NCBI GenBank assembly: GCA_965212145.1
Contig: CBDBUY010000009.1
Coordinates: 248,001-312,000 of the forward strand
Origin: JAAEPI01 sp965212145
Lineage (GTDB): Bacteria; Bacteroidota; Bacteroidia; Cytophagales; Cyclobacteriaceae
Length of the DNA: 64,000 nucleotides
Reading direction: 5' to 3'
Shown here in pieces: positions 34,686 through 44,131 of this stretch (position 1 is the first letter of the stretch; each line of letters opens with the position of its first letter). The translations under genes and the position numbers were made by a program. The notes below the pieces were generated by a model. It searched no databases and was not told the origin of the DNA. It saw only the letters and a list, made by a program, of their open reading frames with translations.

Positions 34686-34801
34686 ATCTTCACTAACAAT
34701 CGAATTATAGGTCCCCCTTTACAGAATCAATAAAATTAAACAATTTCGTCCCCCAATTGGTGCGAACAAGGATTGGTTCACTTGTGAGAAAAAGATAAAA
34801 T

Positions 34802-35287
34802 ATGAAATCATTTAAGACATGGACCGACTATCATCATAGATTAAACCTTATTTTCCATGCAATTGTGGCCATCACAATGATACCGTTCGTTTGGTTATAT
34901 CTTGAAATAGATACCGGTAAAAGGATGGAGCTTACAGATGACTCGATTGTCTTGATCTTATTTTTTCTGGTGAGCGGAAGCCTGATTGCAACATCATTCC
35001 TTTACAAGAAAAAACAATTAGCATTTGTTGACCCCTCCAGGAGTTTGAGGGAGAAACTTGAGGAATACTTTAAAGTATTGTTAGTGTCCTATGCGCTTTT
35101 AGAGGTTTCGGCAGTGTTTGCTACGCTGGCCTTTTTTATCACTGCCAATTATCTATTTGTATTGATTTACATAATTTCTTTGTTCGTATTTTCCATTTAC
35201 AGACCCAAAATCGAAAATGCTGTTAGGGATCTAGGTCTAAGCGAAAAGGAAAAAAAGATCCTTATTAATAGAGAAGTTATTGCATAA
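34802..35287 (+). CDS. membrane protein of unknown function
   Basis: 161 residues with four hydrophobic helices (near IFHAIVAITMIPFVWLYL, SIVLILFFLVSGSLIATSF, YALLEVSAVFATLAFFIT and LFVLIYIISLFVFSIY), ending in a charged cytoplasmic tail. No motif was recognised. It is followed by a GC hairpin shared with the convergent CHAT gene. Confidence 0.7.
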   Translation: MKSFKTWTDYHHRLNLIFHAIVAITMIPFVWLYLEIDTGKRMELTDDSIVLILFFLVSGSLIATSFLYKKKQLAFVDPSRSLREKLEEYFKVLLVSYALLEVSAVFATLAFFITANYLFVLIYIISLFVFSIYRPKIENAVRDLGLSEKEKKILINREVIA

Positions 35288-35292
35288 AAGAA

Positions 35293-35307
35293 GCCGGAAA
35301 ACCCGGC
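35293..35307. terminator. bidirectional terminator candidate
   Basis: GCCGG / CCGGC hairpin with a five-base loop in the 29-base gap between two convergent stops. TTT follows on the plus side and TTCTTTT on the minus side. Confidence 0.5.
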
Positions 35308-35316
35308 CTTTAAATT

Positions 35317-38300
35317 CTAGTCAAGTCCGATCATTATAAAAGGTCCCCAGAAAATTGGGTCCTTGTACTCGTTTCGGATTTCTTTCTTAGCATCAATAAA
35401 CGCCCGTCTTTTATCACCAGTCTCGATCCATTTCGTGTAGAATTTCACCATGAGCTGCTGGGTGGCTTCATCAGACACTTTGAATAAACTCATGATGATC
35501 GTCCTTGCCCCTGCCACCAGGAAGGCTCGTTGCAATCCGTAGACCCCCTCACCCGCTTCAATCTCACCAAGGCCCGTTTCGCAAGCTGATAATACCACCA
35601 GATCGGTTTTGTCCAAGTTCAAATTCATCGCCTCATAGGCCGTCAGAATTCCAGGACTCAAGTTGTAGTTCAATCGTGTCTCATTCAAAATGTCTCCAGC
35701 ACCACTCAATAAGAGACCCGTTTTTAATAGTGGGTTTTCGTAAGCTGCAGCTTCGTTCAGCTCATCTCGCCCAAGTTTCTTATCATCCTGGAAGAATCCG
35801 TGGGTGGCCACATGGAAGATTCTAGGATTATCGATGGATTTGATGGATTGTTCGTCCGCTGCTAGCTCTGTCTTGGCCCTGACCTCCCAGCCTTTATTTG
35901 ACAACAAGACTTGAAGTTCTTCCAACTCTCGTTTTGTCCCAGGTAGGTCAGAAATAACCTCAGCAGAGTTTCTTGAGATTCCTGATTCTGGTACAGGAAT
36001 ACCTGGCTCTGTGCTTACATAAAATTGAGGGTTGGCAAACATGGCGGCTACTTGCTCGCTTGTTGATATTTCAGGTTTTTGCTGATCCATATATAGATCT
36101 TTGGTATTACTCAGCAAGATGATGTTAGAATTATCCAAGACATAACTGCCATCTGGTGTCATGAGTGCTTCTAAGTTGATTTGATTATAAACTCCATCTG
36201 GCGACAAGTACACGGAAGTCACTGCTCCGATTTTATCTACAATTGGTCTCCAGAAATGGCTAAACGACACATCATCCGACAATCTGAATTTGATTCTGTT
36301 TCGGAAGTTTTTCAGGAATTTGCCCTCAAGGTCAGTGCCGTTTTCAAGGAGGATCATTTCAGGTTCAGATCGCTTGCCGCCCTTCACGTAAAGCACCGCA
36401 TACATCACTGAGTCGGTGAATTCATGGTTGAAATATCGGAACCTCACCATTTCCACAGCCACTTCGTTTTCTTTCAAGGCGTCACGCACATTTTCCCACG
36501 TAATCGGCTGACTTTCGACTCCTTGACTAAAATCTTCAGATTTGACACTCATTCGTTTCTCCAGATCCTCGACCTCTCCGGCAAGATCATTCGGGTTGAT
36601 GCCGTTTTCTGAAAGCTGGGCGCTACTCATAGATAGGGCGGCCGTTAGGAGTTCCTTTTTATCCACCCATTCGTTGTACATATCAATCAACTCCTGATCG
36701 TTTGAGCTCATGATTCTCCGACGAATCTTGATCGATGAGTTTAACAAAAGAGCCTTGGTCAACAGCGCATTGTTATACATTTCGCCGAAATAGCGGCTAC
36801 TTCTGCTTCTGCTTACTATGATGGTGTTATAAAACTCATAGTTTGGCTTGATTGTGTTCCAGAATTTCGCCTTTTCTCGTTCGCTCAGTGCAGGAAAGTA
36901 ATCTTGAATGAATGTTTTGTAATTTTCAAGAACGCTCTCAATTTGTTCCTGAGCGCGTTTGTATTGTCCTTGCATGTAGTATGTTCGGCTAAGCTTTGCC
37001 TGCACCTTCACATACTCCGGGTGCTGATCGCTAAAGATCCGATCGAATTGTTTCAAGGCGTCACTGTATCTCGATTCGGCTTCAGAATATCGCTTTTGAC
37101 GGTAGCTAATGTCTCCTTTTAGGAGGACGACTGTTGCCGCGTTGATGTTATTTTTCTTGCCAATCTTGGCTGACCAAATTCTGTTGGCATCATCTAGGTA
37201 TTGGTTGGCTCTAACATAATTTCCTGCAGAGATATTGGCAACCGCCATGTTCTTCAAAATTTCGGCATACGTTGGATTACTGGATCCCAAGCTTGCCCCA
37301 ATGATCTTTTCAGCCTGAGCAAATCTTTGTTGAACCTCTGTAATCGGTTTTCCCTGGTAGTAATTCACCAATGCAAGTTGTGAAATGGATTTCCCCACAT
37401 CTACATGCTCCGGGCCGAAGCGATTGGTTTGAATTTCTGTTGCCTTATTCAGGAGTCGTTCCGCCTTCTGGAAATCCCCGATGGTGGTGAGAACGTCAGC
37501 CAATGCCAGCATAGAAGGAACCACCTTAGTAGATCGGTCACCGAAAATGGCAGTGGAGATGTTATTGGCCTGCCTCGCGAAAGTCTCAGCTTCAGTGTAA
37601 TCTCCCTTAACAAGTCTGAGTCTTGATGTTAAAATCAAAGTTTCATTTAAGTGACGACTATCCGGACCAAACTGGACGCGTTTTTTCTGCAACGACTCTT
37701 TCAGAAGTTTATCAGCATCAGAATAACGTCCAACATTGATGTATAAGCTCGCCTTGTCGTCCAGCTGATCCAAACCTGTCGAAGCTAATGTTGGGGCAGT
37801 CTTGGCCTGGATCCTCTCTGACTTATATAGATTATCGTCCGCATCATCGTATTCACCTTTAATGGAGAGCAACTTAGCCTCCGTAATCAATGCCTGAGCA
37901 TAGTAGCTTTTGGCTTCATCAGTTTTGAGGTCTTCCAGAATTTTGATGGCCTCTTCAATGTTATCTTCGGCTTTATCGTACTCACCAATCTTGATTTGAA
38001 GGCCCGCGATCTTTTCCAACTCGAGACCATATGCCATGTCTTCATTGTCATACTTTTCTCTTGCTGCAAGAAGTGCATCATCTAGGAATTTTGAGGCCAT
38101 TTTGTAATCATCAGTCTCTTCGTAGAAAATTGCGAGGTGGTTCAAGATTTCGAGATAATCTTCGTGTTTTCTGGTGATTTCTTTTTCTACGACCCCATGA
38201 AAACTTTCGTCATATATGGTTTTTGCTTCAAGGATTTTGTCAGTGTAATCGACGTAGTAGTTCGCTAATCTAATTTTGGTGAGATGATAGTCCGGAGCGT

Positions 38301-39519
38301 CCGTTCCTAACAACACCTCCTGAATTCCCAGGATTTGTTTGTCGTAACCTTCTACATTTTTATGCTTTCCCGTTAGCAGACCTGACAGTTTTGCGAATTC
38401 TAACAATTCGATCCGGCTCTTGTGGTATTTGGGCACAGCCGGATTAGATAACAGATCATTCACTCCAGCTTCCAGTTTCTTTAGATCACCATCCAGTAAG
38501 TCCAGCTCAAGCTCCATGCGATCTCGTGCGAGATAATGGTAGCTATTTCGATCAAACTCTCGAATCGATTTTTTATATAAACCTTCGACAATCCCGAATT
38601 TCCCTTTCTGGCCATTCCTAAATAATGCGCTCATAAGCCGTTCGTTCATGAGCAAAACCATCCAATGGGTCTCGTCGTATTTCTTTTTCCCCTGATCAAA
38701 GGCATCTTCATAGTCCTTGGCTTGAGCGTCCAGACTTAGACCGTGCTTGCTCATCATTTCCACATCCAGAAATGTATTCCATGCATAAAGGATATGAGAT
38801 TTCTTTAGATTTTCTTTGATCCAGTTTTTGTTCTCAAAGAACAGCTGGGTAGCTCGATCTACATCTCCCATGTTTGCATAAGCCTCCGCTTGAACCGTCC
38901 TGAGTGCAGCATAATCCGTCATTTTCTGTTCTTCCTCGTCCTTGCTTCCGCCGGAGAACGCTCGTTGTTGGTAGAAATCCAGCTGATCCTCAACCAGCTT
39001 GATGGCTTCTTGATTAAATCCCTTTCCCACCAAAACCTGCGCTCTCATCACATCTAATTCTGCCTTTAGGTTATCTACATAGTTATTGCTGGCAGTAAAA
39101 GAGGCGATGGCTCTATCCAGATACATTTGTGCCTTTCGATAATTCCCATATTGCAGCATTACCTCAGCGGCCTCCTTCATCATGAAACCATGCTCAGCTG
39201 ACAGGGTGTCGTTGACTTCATAGCTCATACTGACAGCTTGCTCGAGTGGAGCGTCTACGCTTGTCAAAAGCCCTAACTCCAAGTTGATTTTGGCTTCTTT
39301 AATCAATGCAATTGCCATAAATGAATTTTTGGCTCCCAATTTCTTGGTGACCTTCTTCTTCATCTTGCCAATGGTCTTATTGGCCTTGGCGTAGTTACCG
39401 ACCCGATAATATTCCTCTGCTTTATCGAGATATTTTTGGTACTGAGCGTTGGCCTCAGGAGATGAAAAAATGAATAGAACCGCTAGGGTAATGGAAAAAA
39501 GATATTGGACTGATTTCAT
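35317..39519 (-). CDS. exported TPR-CHAT protease
   Basis: 1400 residues. A signal peptide (first ~25 residues, ending EANAQ) precedes roughly 850 residues of tetratricopeptide-like helix pairs and a C-terminal CHAT caspase-like peptidase domain. The catalytic dyad appears intact: His at about 1240 in FHVATHGFF and Cys at about 1313 in VLSACETGLGE, followed by the typical GVYGLQRAFLVAGARTIIMSLF block. CHAT proteases are cysteine peptidases used in programmed death, defence or signalling, usually in the cytoplasm. An export signal would place this one outside the inner membrane. The gene follows the mutase by 39 bases, with a TAACTTTA promoter-like element between. Confidence 0.9.
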   Translation of the reverse strand: MKSVQYLFSITLAVLFIFSSPEANAQYQKYLDKAEEYYRVGNYAKANKTIGKMKKKVTKKLGAKNSFMAIALIKEAKINLELGLLTSVDAPLEQAVSMSYEVNDTLSAEHGFMMKEAAEVMLQYGNYRKAQMYLDRAIASFTASNNYVDNLKAELDVMRAQVLVGKGFNQEAIKLVEDQLDFYQQRAFSGGSKDEEEQKMTDYAALRTVQAEAYANMGDVDRATQLFFENKNWIKENLKKSHILYAWNTFLDVEMMSKHGLSLDAQAKDYEDAFDQGKKKYDETHWMVLLMNERLMSALFRNGQKGKFGIVEGLYKKSIREFDRNSYHYLARDRMELELDLLDGDLKKLEAGVNDLLSNPAVPKYHKSRIELLEFAKLSGLLTGKHKNVEGYDKQILGIQEVLLGTDAPDYHLTKIRLANYYVDYTDKILEAKTIYDESFHGVVEKEITRKHEDYLEILNHLAIFYEETDDYKMASKFLDDALLAAREKYDNEDMAYGLELEKIAGLQIKIGEYDKAEDNIEEAIKILEDLKTDEAKSYYAQALITEAKLLSIKGEYDDADDNLYKSERIQAKTAPTLASTGLDQLDDKASLYINVGRYSDADKLLKESLQKKRVQFGPDSRHLNETLILTSRLRLVKGDYTEAETFARQANNISTAIFGDRSTKVVPSMLALADVLTTIGDFQKAERLLNKATEIQTNRFGPEHVDVGKSISQLALVNYYQGKPITEVQQRFAQAEKIIGASLGSSNPTYAEILKNMAVANISAGNYVRANQYLDDANRIWSAKIGKKNNINAATVVLLKGDISYRQKRYSEAESRYSDALKQFDRIFSDQHPEYVKVQAKLSRTYYMQGQYKRAQEQIESVLENYKTFIQDYFPALSEREKAKFWNTIKPNYEFYNTIIVSRSRSSRYFGEMYNNALLTKALLLNSSIKIRRRIMSSNDQELIDMYNEWVDKKELLTAALSMSSAQLSENGINPNDLAGEVEDLEKRMSVKSEDFSQGVESQPITWENVRDALKENEVAVEMVRFRYFNHEFTDSVMYAVLYVKGGKRSEPEMILLENGTDLEGKFLKNFRNRIKFRLSDDVSFSHFWRPIVDKIGAVTSVYLSPDGVYNQINLEALMTPDGSYVLDNSNIILLSNTKDLYMDQQKPEISTSEQVAAMFANPQFYVSTEPGIPVPESGISRNSAEVISDLPGTKRELEELQVLLSNKGWEVRAKTELAADEQSIKSIDNPRIFHVATHGFFQDDKKLGRDELNEAAAYENPLLKTGLLLSGAGDILNETRLNYNLSPGILTAYEAMNLNLDKTDLVVLSACETGLGEIEAGEGVYGLQRAFLVAGARTIIMSLFKVSDEATQQLMVKFYTKWIETGDKRRAFIDAKKEIRNEYKDPIFWGPFIMIGLD

Positions 39520-39558
39520 TTGAAATTGTCTTTTAATGGGAAACTAAAGTTAGAAATT

Positions 39559-42513
39559 CTAGGAGCCTTTTTTTATCAAATGAGATAGAATTTCAATCGC
39601 AGCTATGGCTATGACTGTGCCCGGCCCAAAAATGGCCATTACTCCGCTTTTACGAAGCTCTTCATAGTCTTGTTCCGGGATAATTCCGCCGGCAATAACT
39701 CCTATATGATCGGAATCATTTTGCTTCAGCTCATCTATGAGTTCCGGGATGAGCGTTTTATGTCCTCCCGCTAAACTCGATGCGCCAATTAAATGCACAT
39801 CATTTTCGATGGCTTGTTTAGCCACCTCTTGGGGAGTCTGGAAAAGTGGTCCAATGTCCACATCGAATCCCAGATCAGCGAATGCTGTAGAAATCACTTT
39901 TGCCCCCCGGTCGTGACCATCCTGTCCCATTTTGGCAATGAGAATTCTGGGTCTTCGGCCGTCTTGATCTGCAAATTGGTCAGAAAGCTCTCTTGCCTTT
40001 TGGAAATTCTCGTCTTGTTGGATAGCAGAGGAATACACGCCTGAAACAGATCTGTTTGTTGCCTGAAATCTACCAAAAACTTTTTCCATGGCATCTGATA
40101 TCTCCCCTAGAGTTGCTCGTTCTCTTGCCGCCTCAACCGCAGCTTCTAAGAGATTGCCTCCTTGCTGAGCCACGTGGGTGATACTGCTCAAAGCGGCATT
40201 CACTTTTTCTGCATCTCGTTTTTCTCTGAGTTCTTTTAATCGAGCAACTTGTGACTCTCTTACCTGGTCATTATCCACTTCGAGTAATTCCAACGGGGTG
40301 GGTTTCTCAGGTTGATACCTATTTACACCGACGATCACTTCTTTTCCGCTATCAATTAATGCCTGTTTTGTGGCAGCAGCTTCTTCGATTTTCATTTTTG
40401 GGTAGCCCTCTTCGATTGCTTTGGACATTCCACCCATAGCTTCAATTTCCTGAATAATTTTCCAAGCTTGTTCTGCAGTTTCCCATGTAAGTTTTTCCAG
40501 AAAATGAGCACCGCCTAATGGATCGACCACCTGAGTGATTTTTGGTTTTGTCTGAAGATAGATCTGGGTGTTTCTTGCGATGGCCGCCGAGTAATCCGTG
40601 GGTAATGCGATCGCCTCGTCCAGCGCATTTGTATGGAGGGACTGGGTATGACCAAAAACTGCTGCCATTGCCTCGATGCACGTTCTTGCCACATTATTGT
40701 ACGGATCTTGGGCGGTTAAGCTGTATCCTGATGTTTGGCTGTGAGTTCTCAAAGCCAGTGATTTCGGGTTCTCAGGATTGAATTGTTTGACCAACTTGGC
40801 CCATAAAATTCGACCGGCTCGCATTTTGGCGATCTCCTGGAAAAAGTTCATCCCAATACCCCAGAAAAAGGACAATCTGGGAGCAAATGCATCAATCTTT
40901 ATCCCAGCTTCTAATCCCTTTTTAATGTACTCCAGCCCGTCAGCCAAGGTGAATGCCAATTCAATTTCAGCTGTTGCTCCTGCTTCGTGCATGTGGTATC
41001 CCGAGATGCTGATGGAGTTGAACTTGGGCATCTTCTGAGACGTGTATTCGAAAATATCGGCTACTATTCTCATGGACTCGGCAGGTGGGTAGATATAGGT
41101 GTTTCGCACCATGAACTCTTTTAGAATATCATTTTGAATGGTCCCCGCAAGTTGTTCGGGCTTGACCCCCTGCTCATCAGCAGCAACTATGTAAAAAGCC
41201 AGGATTGGAATGACCGCCCCATTCATGGTCATGGAAACCGACATTTGATCAAGTGGAATTTGATCAAAAAGGATTTTCATATCCTCCACGGAATCAATGG
41301 CTACACCTGCCTTTCCAACGTCACCTTTTACTCTCGGGTGATCGCTATCGTACCCTCTGTGGGTTGCTAAATCAAATGCCACAGAAAGTCCCTTCTGACC
41401 CGCCGCAAGATTTCTTCTGTAAAAAGCGTTTGACTCGTCAGCTGTTGAAAAACCGGCGTACTGTCTAATCGTCCACGGTCTGGAGGCATACATTGTCGGG
41501 TAAGGGCCCCTGAGATATGGAGGTATCCCAGCAGTGAAATTTTCCTGAGGATAAAGTTTGCGTTCAGTTTCCTCTGTTGGGAGAGGGTGCTTTTCTTCAA
41601 GACTGAGACTAGATAAAGTATCCCTGATCATTCTATCAGTGAGTACATCAATGAAATAGCTACCCCCGAGCTGATCTTGAAAGGTTGTGATTTTGGATTC
41701 GTGGCGAATGAGGTTACCGATGTTCCTTACAGTATTTTCATCTCCGAAACTTGTGGCAAGTGAAATCGAATTAGCTCCTCCAAGAACAGCCGCCAGCGCT
41801 CCAGTGGTCTGCGTAAACCAGTTCTCCTCCTGCGAATCTGCAATGGTTGGCTCTGCGTGAATCCGAATATTTGAACTTGGCGAAAAATGACCGATGAGAA
41901 AACGCAGCGCTCTTAGTCTGGCTATTTCATGAAAGAAATCATTAGATACTTCTATAAAGAAAGTGGCATAATCTGGGTTGTCATAAAACGCCCGAATAAG
42001 TTCTTTCAAGTTCACCTGCAGATTATTGGAATAATTCTGCGATGAATGGCCCGAAGTATGATCGATAAAAAAAGCAATATCCCTGCTTTCACGAACTTGG
42101 TTCAACCAACCTTCATTTTGGTCTCCAGTTAGTTTGAAGGCTACTTCACAATGGTCGAACAGAATGCCCCTCGTTAAAACGCTTAAATCCGAAGCAGTGT
42201 CCAATGAAAACAAAACTCCATTACATCCAGAGTTGAGCGCCGAGAGAGTTTGACGGTTGGAAACGACCGGGTCGTCAACGTGAATATGTTCCAATTGTGT
42301 CCAATCAAAAGTTTGCTTAGATAGCCGGTCTTTTAGATAGCCTAACTTCGAATTGTCAGATGGATCATAATAAGGATTAAGTTCTAAGTCCCAGGCGCCT
42401 GACCAACTAAGAGATGATAAATCAGCGCCTTTAATTTGGTCCTCAAACGTCCTTAGCCAGTCTTCTTTATAAGCCTTCTTGAATTCTTCAAAAGTTAAAT
42501 TAGAATTATCCAT
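39559..42513 (-). CDS. methylmalonyl-CoA mutase, MutA-like domain fused to MutB
   Basis: Adenosylcobalamin enzyme interconverting methylmalonyl-CoA and succinyl-CoA (propionate metabolism). The 984-residue protein has two parts. Residues ~1-315 resemble the barrel of the small subunit (LGGSYFIDVLTDRM) but have no B12-binding domain of their own. Residues ~325-984 are a complete large subunit: RGPYPTMYASRPWTIRQYAGFSTA, AFDLATHRGYDSDHPRV, SISGYHMHEAGATAEIELAFTLADG, and the C-terminal B12 motif KMGQDGHDRGAKV. Normally the two subunits are separate genes. No MeaB chaperone is adjacent. Confidence 0.93.
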   Translation of the reverse strand: MDNSNLTFEEFKKAYKEDWLRTFEDQIKGADLSSLSWSGAWDLELNPYYDPSDNSKLGYLKDRLSKQTFDWTQLEHIHVDDPVVSNRQTLSALNSGCNGVLFSLDTASDLSVLTRGILFDHCEVAFKLTGDQNEGWLNQVRESRDIAFFIDHTSGHSSQNYSNNLQVNLKELIRAFYDNPDYATFFIEVSNDFFHEIARLRALRFLIGHFSPSSNIRIHAEPTIADSQEENWFTQTTGALAAVLGGANSISLATSFGDENTVRNIGNLIRHESKITTFQDQLGGSYFIDVLTDRMIRDTLSSLSLEEKHPLPTEETERKLYPQENFTAGIPPYLRGPYPTMYASRPWTIRQYAGFSTADESNAFYRRNLAAGQKGLSVAFDLATHRGYDSDHPRVKGDVGKAGVAIDSVEDMKILFDQIPLDQMSVSMTMNGAVIPILAFYIVAADEQGVKPEQLAGTIQNDILKEFMVRNTYIYPPAESMRIVADIFEYTSQKMPKFNSISISGYHMHEAGATAEIELAFTLADGLEYIKKGLEAGIKIDAFAPRLSFFWGIGMNFFQEIAKMRAGRILWAKLVKQFNPENPKSLALRTHSQTSGYSLTAQDPYNNVARTCIEAMAAVFGHTQSLHTNALDEAIALPTDYSAAIARNTQIYLQTKPKITQVVDPLGGAHFLEKLTWETAEQAWKIIQEIEAMGGMSKAIEEGYPKMKIEEAAATKQALIDSGKEVIVGVNRYQPEKPTPLELLEVDNDQVRESQVARLKELREKRDAEKVNAALSSITHVAQQGGNLLEAAVEAARERATLGEISDAMEKVFGRFQATNRSVSGVYSSAIQQDENFQKARELSDQFADQDGRRPRILIAKMGQDGHDRGAKVISTAFADLGFDVDIGPLFQTPQEVAKQAIENDVHLIGASSLAGGHKTLIPELIDELKQNDSDHIGVIAGGIIPEQDYEELRKSGVMAIFGPGTVIAIAAIEILSHLIKKGS

Positions 42514-42517
42514 TTGT

Positions 42518-42525
42518 CAAAGATA
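42518..42525 (-). promoter_or_regulatory. -7 promoter element of the mutase gene
   Basis: TATCTTTG on the minus strand matches TAnnTTTG, with TTTG 16 bases further upstream as a possible -33. The start codon follows within five bases, so the transcript would be nearly leaderless. Confidence 0.5.
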
Positions 42526-42679
42526 CCAGAACCCCAAAAGACAAATTATATGCAAAATGACGTTTTGTATTTTTTAAAGAAATTTTAATTGAAATGCTTC
42601 AATCAATAGCAAAAAACAGGATTTAAAAAAGCCAAACATTTACGACCTTTTTTTTAATGATTTTTTGAGACAGTTTTGT

Positions 42680-42703
42680 TGTCCGCCTTTAAAATAAAGG
42701 ACA
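42680..42703 (+). promoter_or_regulatory. palindrome in the dnaA leader
   Basis: CCTTTA and TAAAGG pair around AAA (42686-42700), framed by TGTCC and GGACA. It lies ~40 bases before dnaA in a 229-base divergent gap that otherwise holds A/T-rich sequence. I see no consensus DnaA boxes, so this is not evidence for oriC. It could be an operator or leader hairpin. Confidence 0.35.
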
Positions 42704-42742
42704 GATATCACCAACAATTAACTTATCTAAACCACCATCAGA

Positions 42743-44131
42743 ATGCATGTAAAAACGTGGGAAAACTGCCTTAATTATATCCAAGAGCATGTTTCTACGC
42801 AAAGTTTCAGTACATGGTTCAAACCAATAAAGCCATTGGCCTTGAATGGTGATATCCTTATAATACAGGTTCCAAGTCAGTTTTTCTACGAATGGTTAGA
42901 AGAGAACTACCTTAAAGTTCTTCAGCAGGCCGTAAACAAAGAATTAGGTGCAAACGGAAGATTGGAATATTCCGTAATAATGAATGATGCAGATGAAGGG
43001 AACTCGCTTTCAACTTCAGCGGTGAGTCCAAGCTCTAACGTTAAGTCTGAAAAATACAAAAGTCCTGAATTTATCAATGAGTTAAGCAGTCATAGCAACC
43101 TAAACGTCAACTACTTATTTGATAATTATATCGAGGGAGATTGCAACCGACTTGCTCGATCAGCTGGTCATGCAGTCGCCAAAAAACCGGGTATAACATC
43201 CTTCAATCCATTGATGATTTATGGTGGTGTTGGGTTAGGGAAAACTCACTTGGTGAATGCGATTGGAAATGAAATCAAGAAGCAGCACCATGACAAACGC
43301 GTCATTTATGTGGCCTCTGAGAAATTTACCAATCAATTCATCGAGGCGCTTAAGAATAACAACATTCAAGACTTTATAAATTTCTTTAGGGATGTTGATG
43401 TTTTGATCCTGGATGATGTTCAATTCCTGAAAGAGAAAGAGAAGACTCAGGAAATTTTCTTCCACATTTTTAATCACCTACATCAATCGGGCAAGCAGGT
43501 TATTATGACGTCCGATTGCGCCCCTAAGGATCTTAAGGGACTGCAGGAGCGACTGGTTTCCAGATTCAAGTGGGGTCTTACGGCTGATTTGACTGCTCCG
43601 GATTTCGATACTCGGGTCGCCATAATCAAGAACAAGCTGCAAGCAGATGGAATAGACATTCCAAATGAGGTTTTAGAATATATAGCTCACACGGTCGATA
43701 CGAACATCAGAGAATTGGAAGGGGTAGTGGTCTCGCTGATTGCTCATTCATCGTTGACGAATTCTGAAATCAATCTGGAGTTGGCTAAGCGCGTGCTTAA
43801 GAACATCGTCAAAGAAATCGACTCTGAAGTAGGAATCGATTACATCCAAAAGACGGTTTCGGAGTACTTCAATGTTGAATTAGACTTGCTGAAGGCAAAA
43901 ACACGTAAGAAAGAAATTGTCATTGCCCGACAGGTGGCCATGTATTTCTCCAAGGACTATACGAATCATTCTTTAAAATCTATCGGTTACCACTTCGGTG
44001 GTAGAGATCACAGCACGGTTATCCATGCTGTGCAGTCGGTAAATGACATGCTGGACACTGACGCTAAGTTCCGATATGCCGTAGATGAGCTCAAAAAGAA
44101 GCTCAAGATTCGTAACCCGGCTCTAGTCTAA
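42743..44131 (+). CDS. dnaA: chromosomal replication initiator protein DnaA
   Basis: 462 residues with the four-domain layout: an N-terminal helical domain (WENCLNYIQEHVSTQSFSTWF), a variable linker, an AAA+ core with GGVGLGKTHL and LILDDVQFL, and the C-terminal DNA-binding helix-turn-helix with the signature YHFGGRDHSTVIHA. Its stop overlaps the convergent htrA stop by four bases. dnaN, recF and gyrB are not next to it. Confidence 0.98.
   Translation: MHVKTWENCLNYIQEHVSTQSFSTWFKPIKPLALNGDILIIQVPSQFFYEWLEENYLKVLQQAVNKELGANGRLEYSVIMNDADEGNSLSTSAVSPSSNVKSEKYKSPEFINELSSHSNLNVNYLFDNYIEGDCNRLARSAGHAVAKKPGITSFNPLMIYGGVGLGKTHLVNAIGNEIKKQHHDKRVIYVASEKFTNQFIEALKNNNIQDFINFFRDVDVLILDDVQFLKEKEKTQEIFFHIFNHLHQSGKQVIMTSDCAPKDLKGLQERLVSRFKWGLTADLTAPDFDTRVAIIKNKLQADGIDIPNEVLEYIAHTVDTNIRELEGVVVSLIAHSSLTNSEINLELAKRVLKNIVKEIDSEVGIDYIQKTVSEYFNVELDLLKAKTRKKEIVIARQVAMYFSKDYTNHSLKSIGYHFGGRDHSTVIHAVQSVNDMLDTDAKFRYAVDELKKKLKIRNPALV

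Noticed and set aside
42514..42742. Replication origin next to dnaA
   Set aside because: A/T-rich and palindromic, but I found no cluster of consensus DnaA boxes (TTATCCACA-like), and dnaN and other origin genes are absent.
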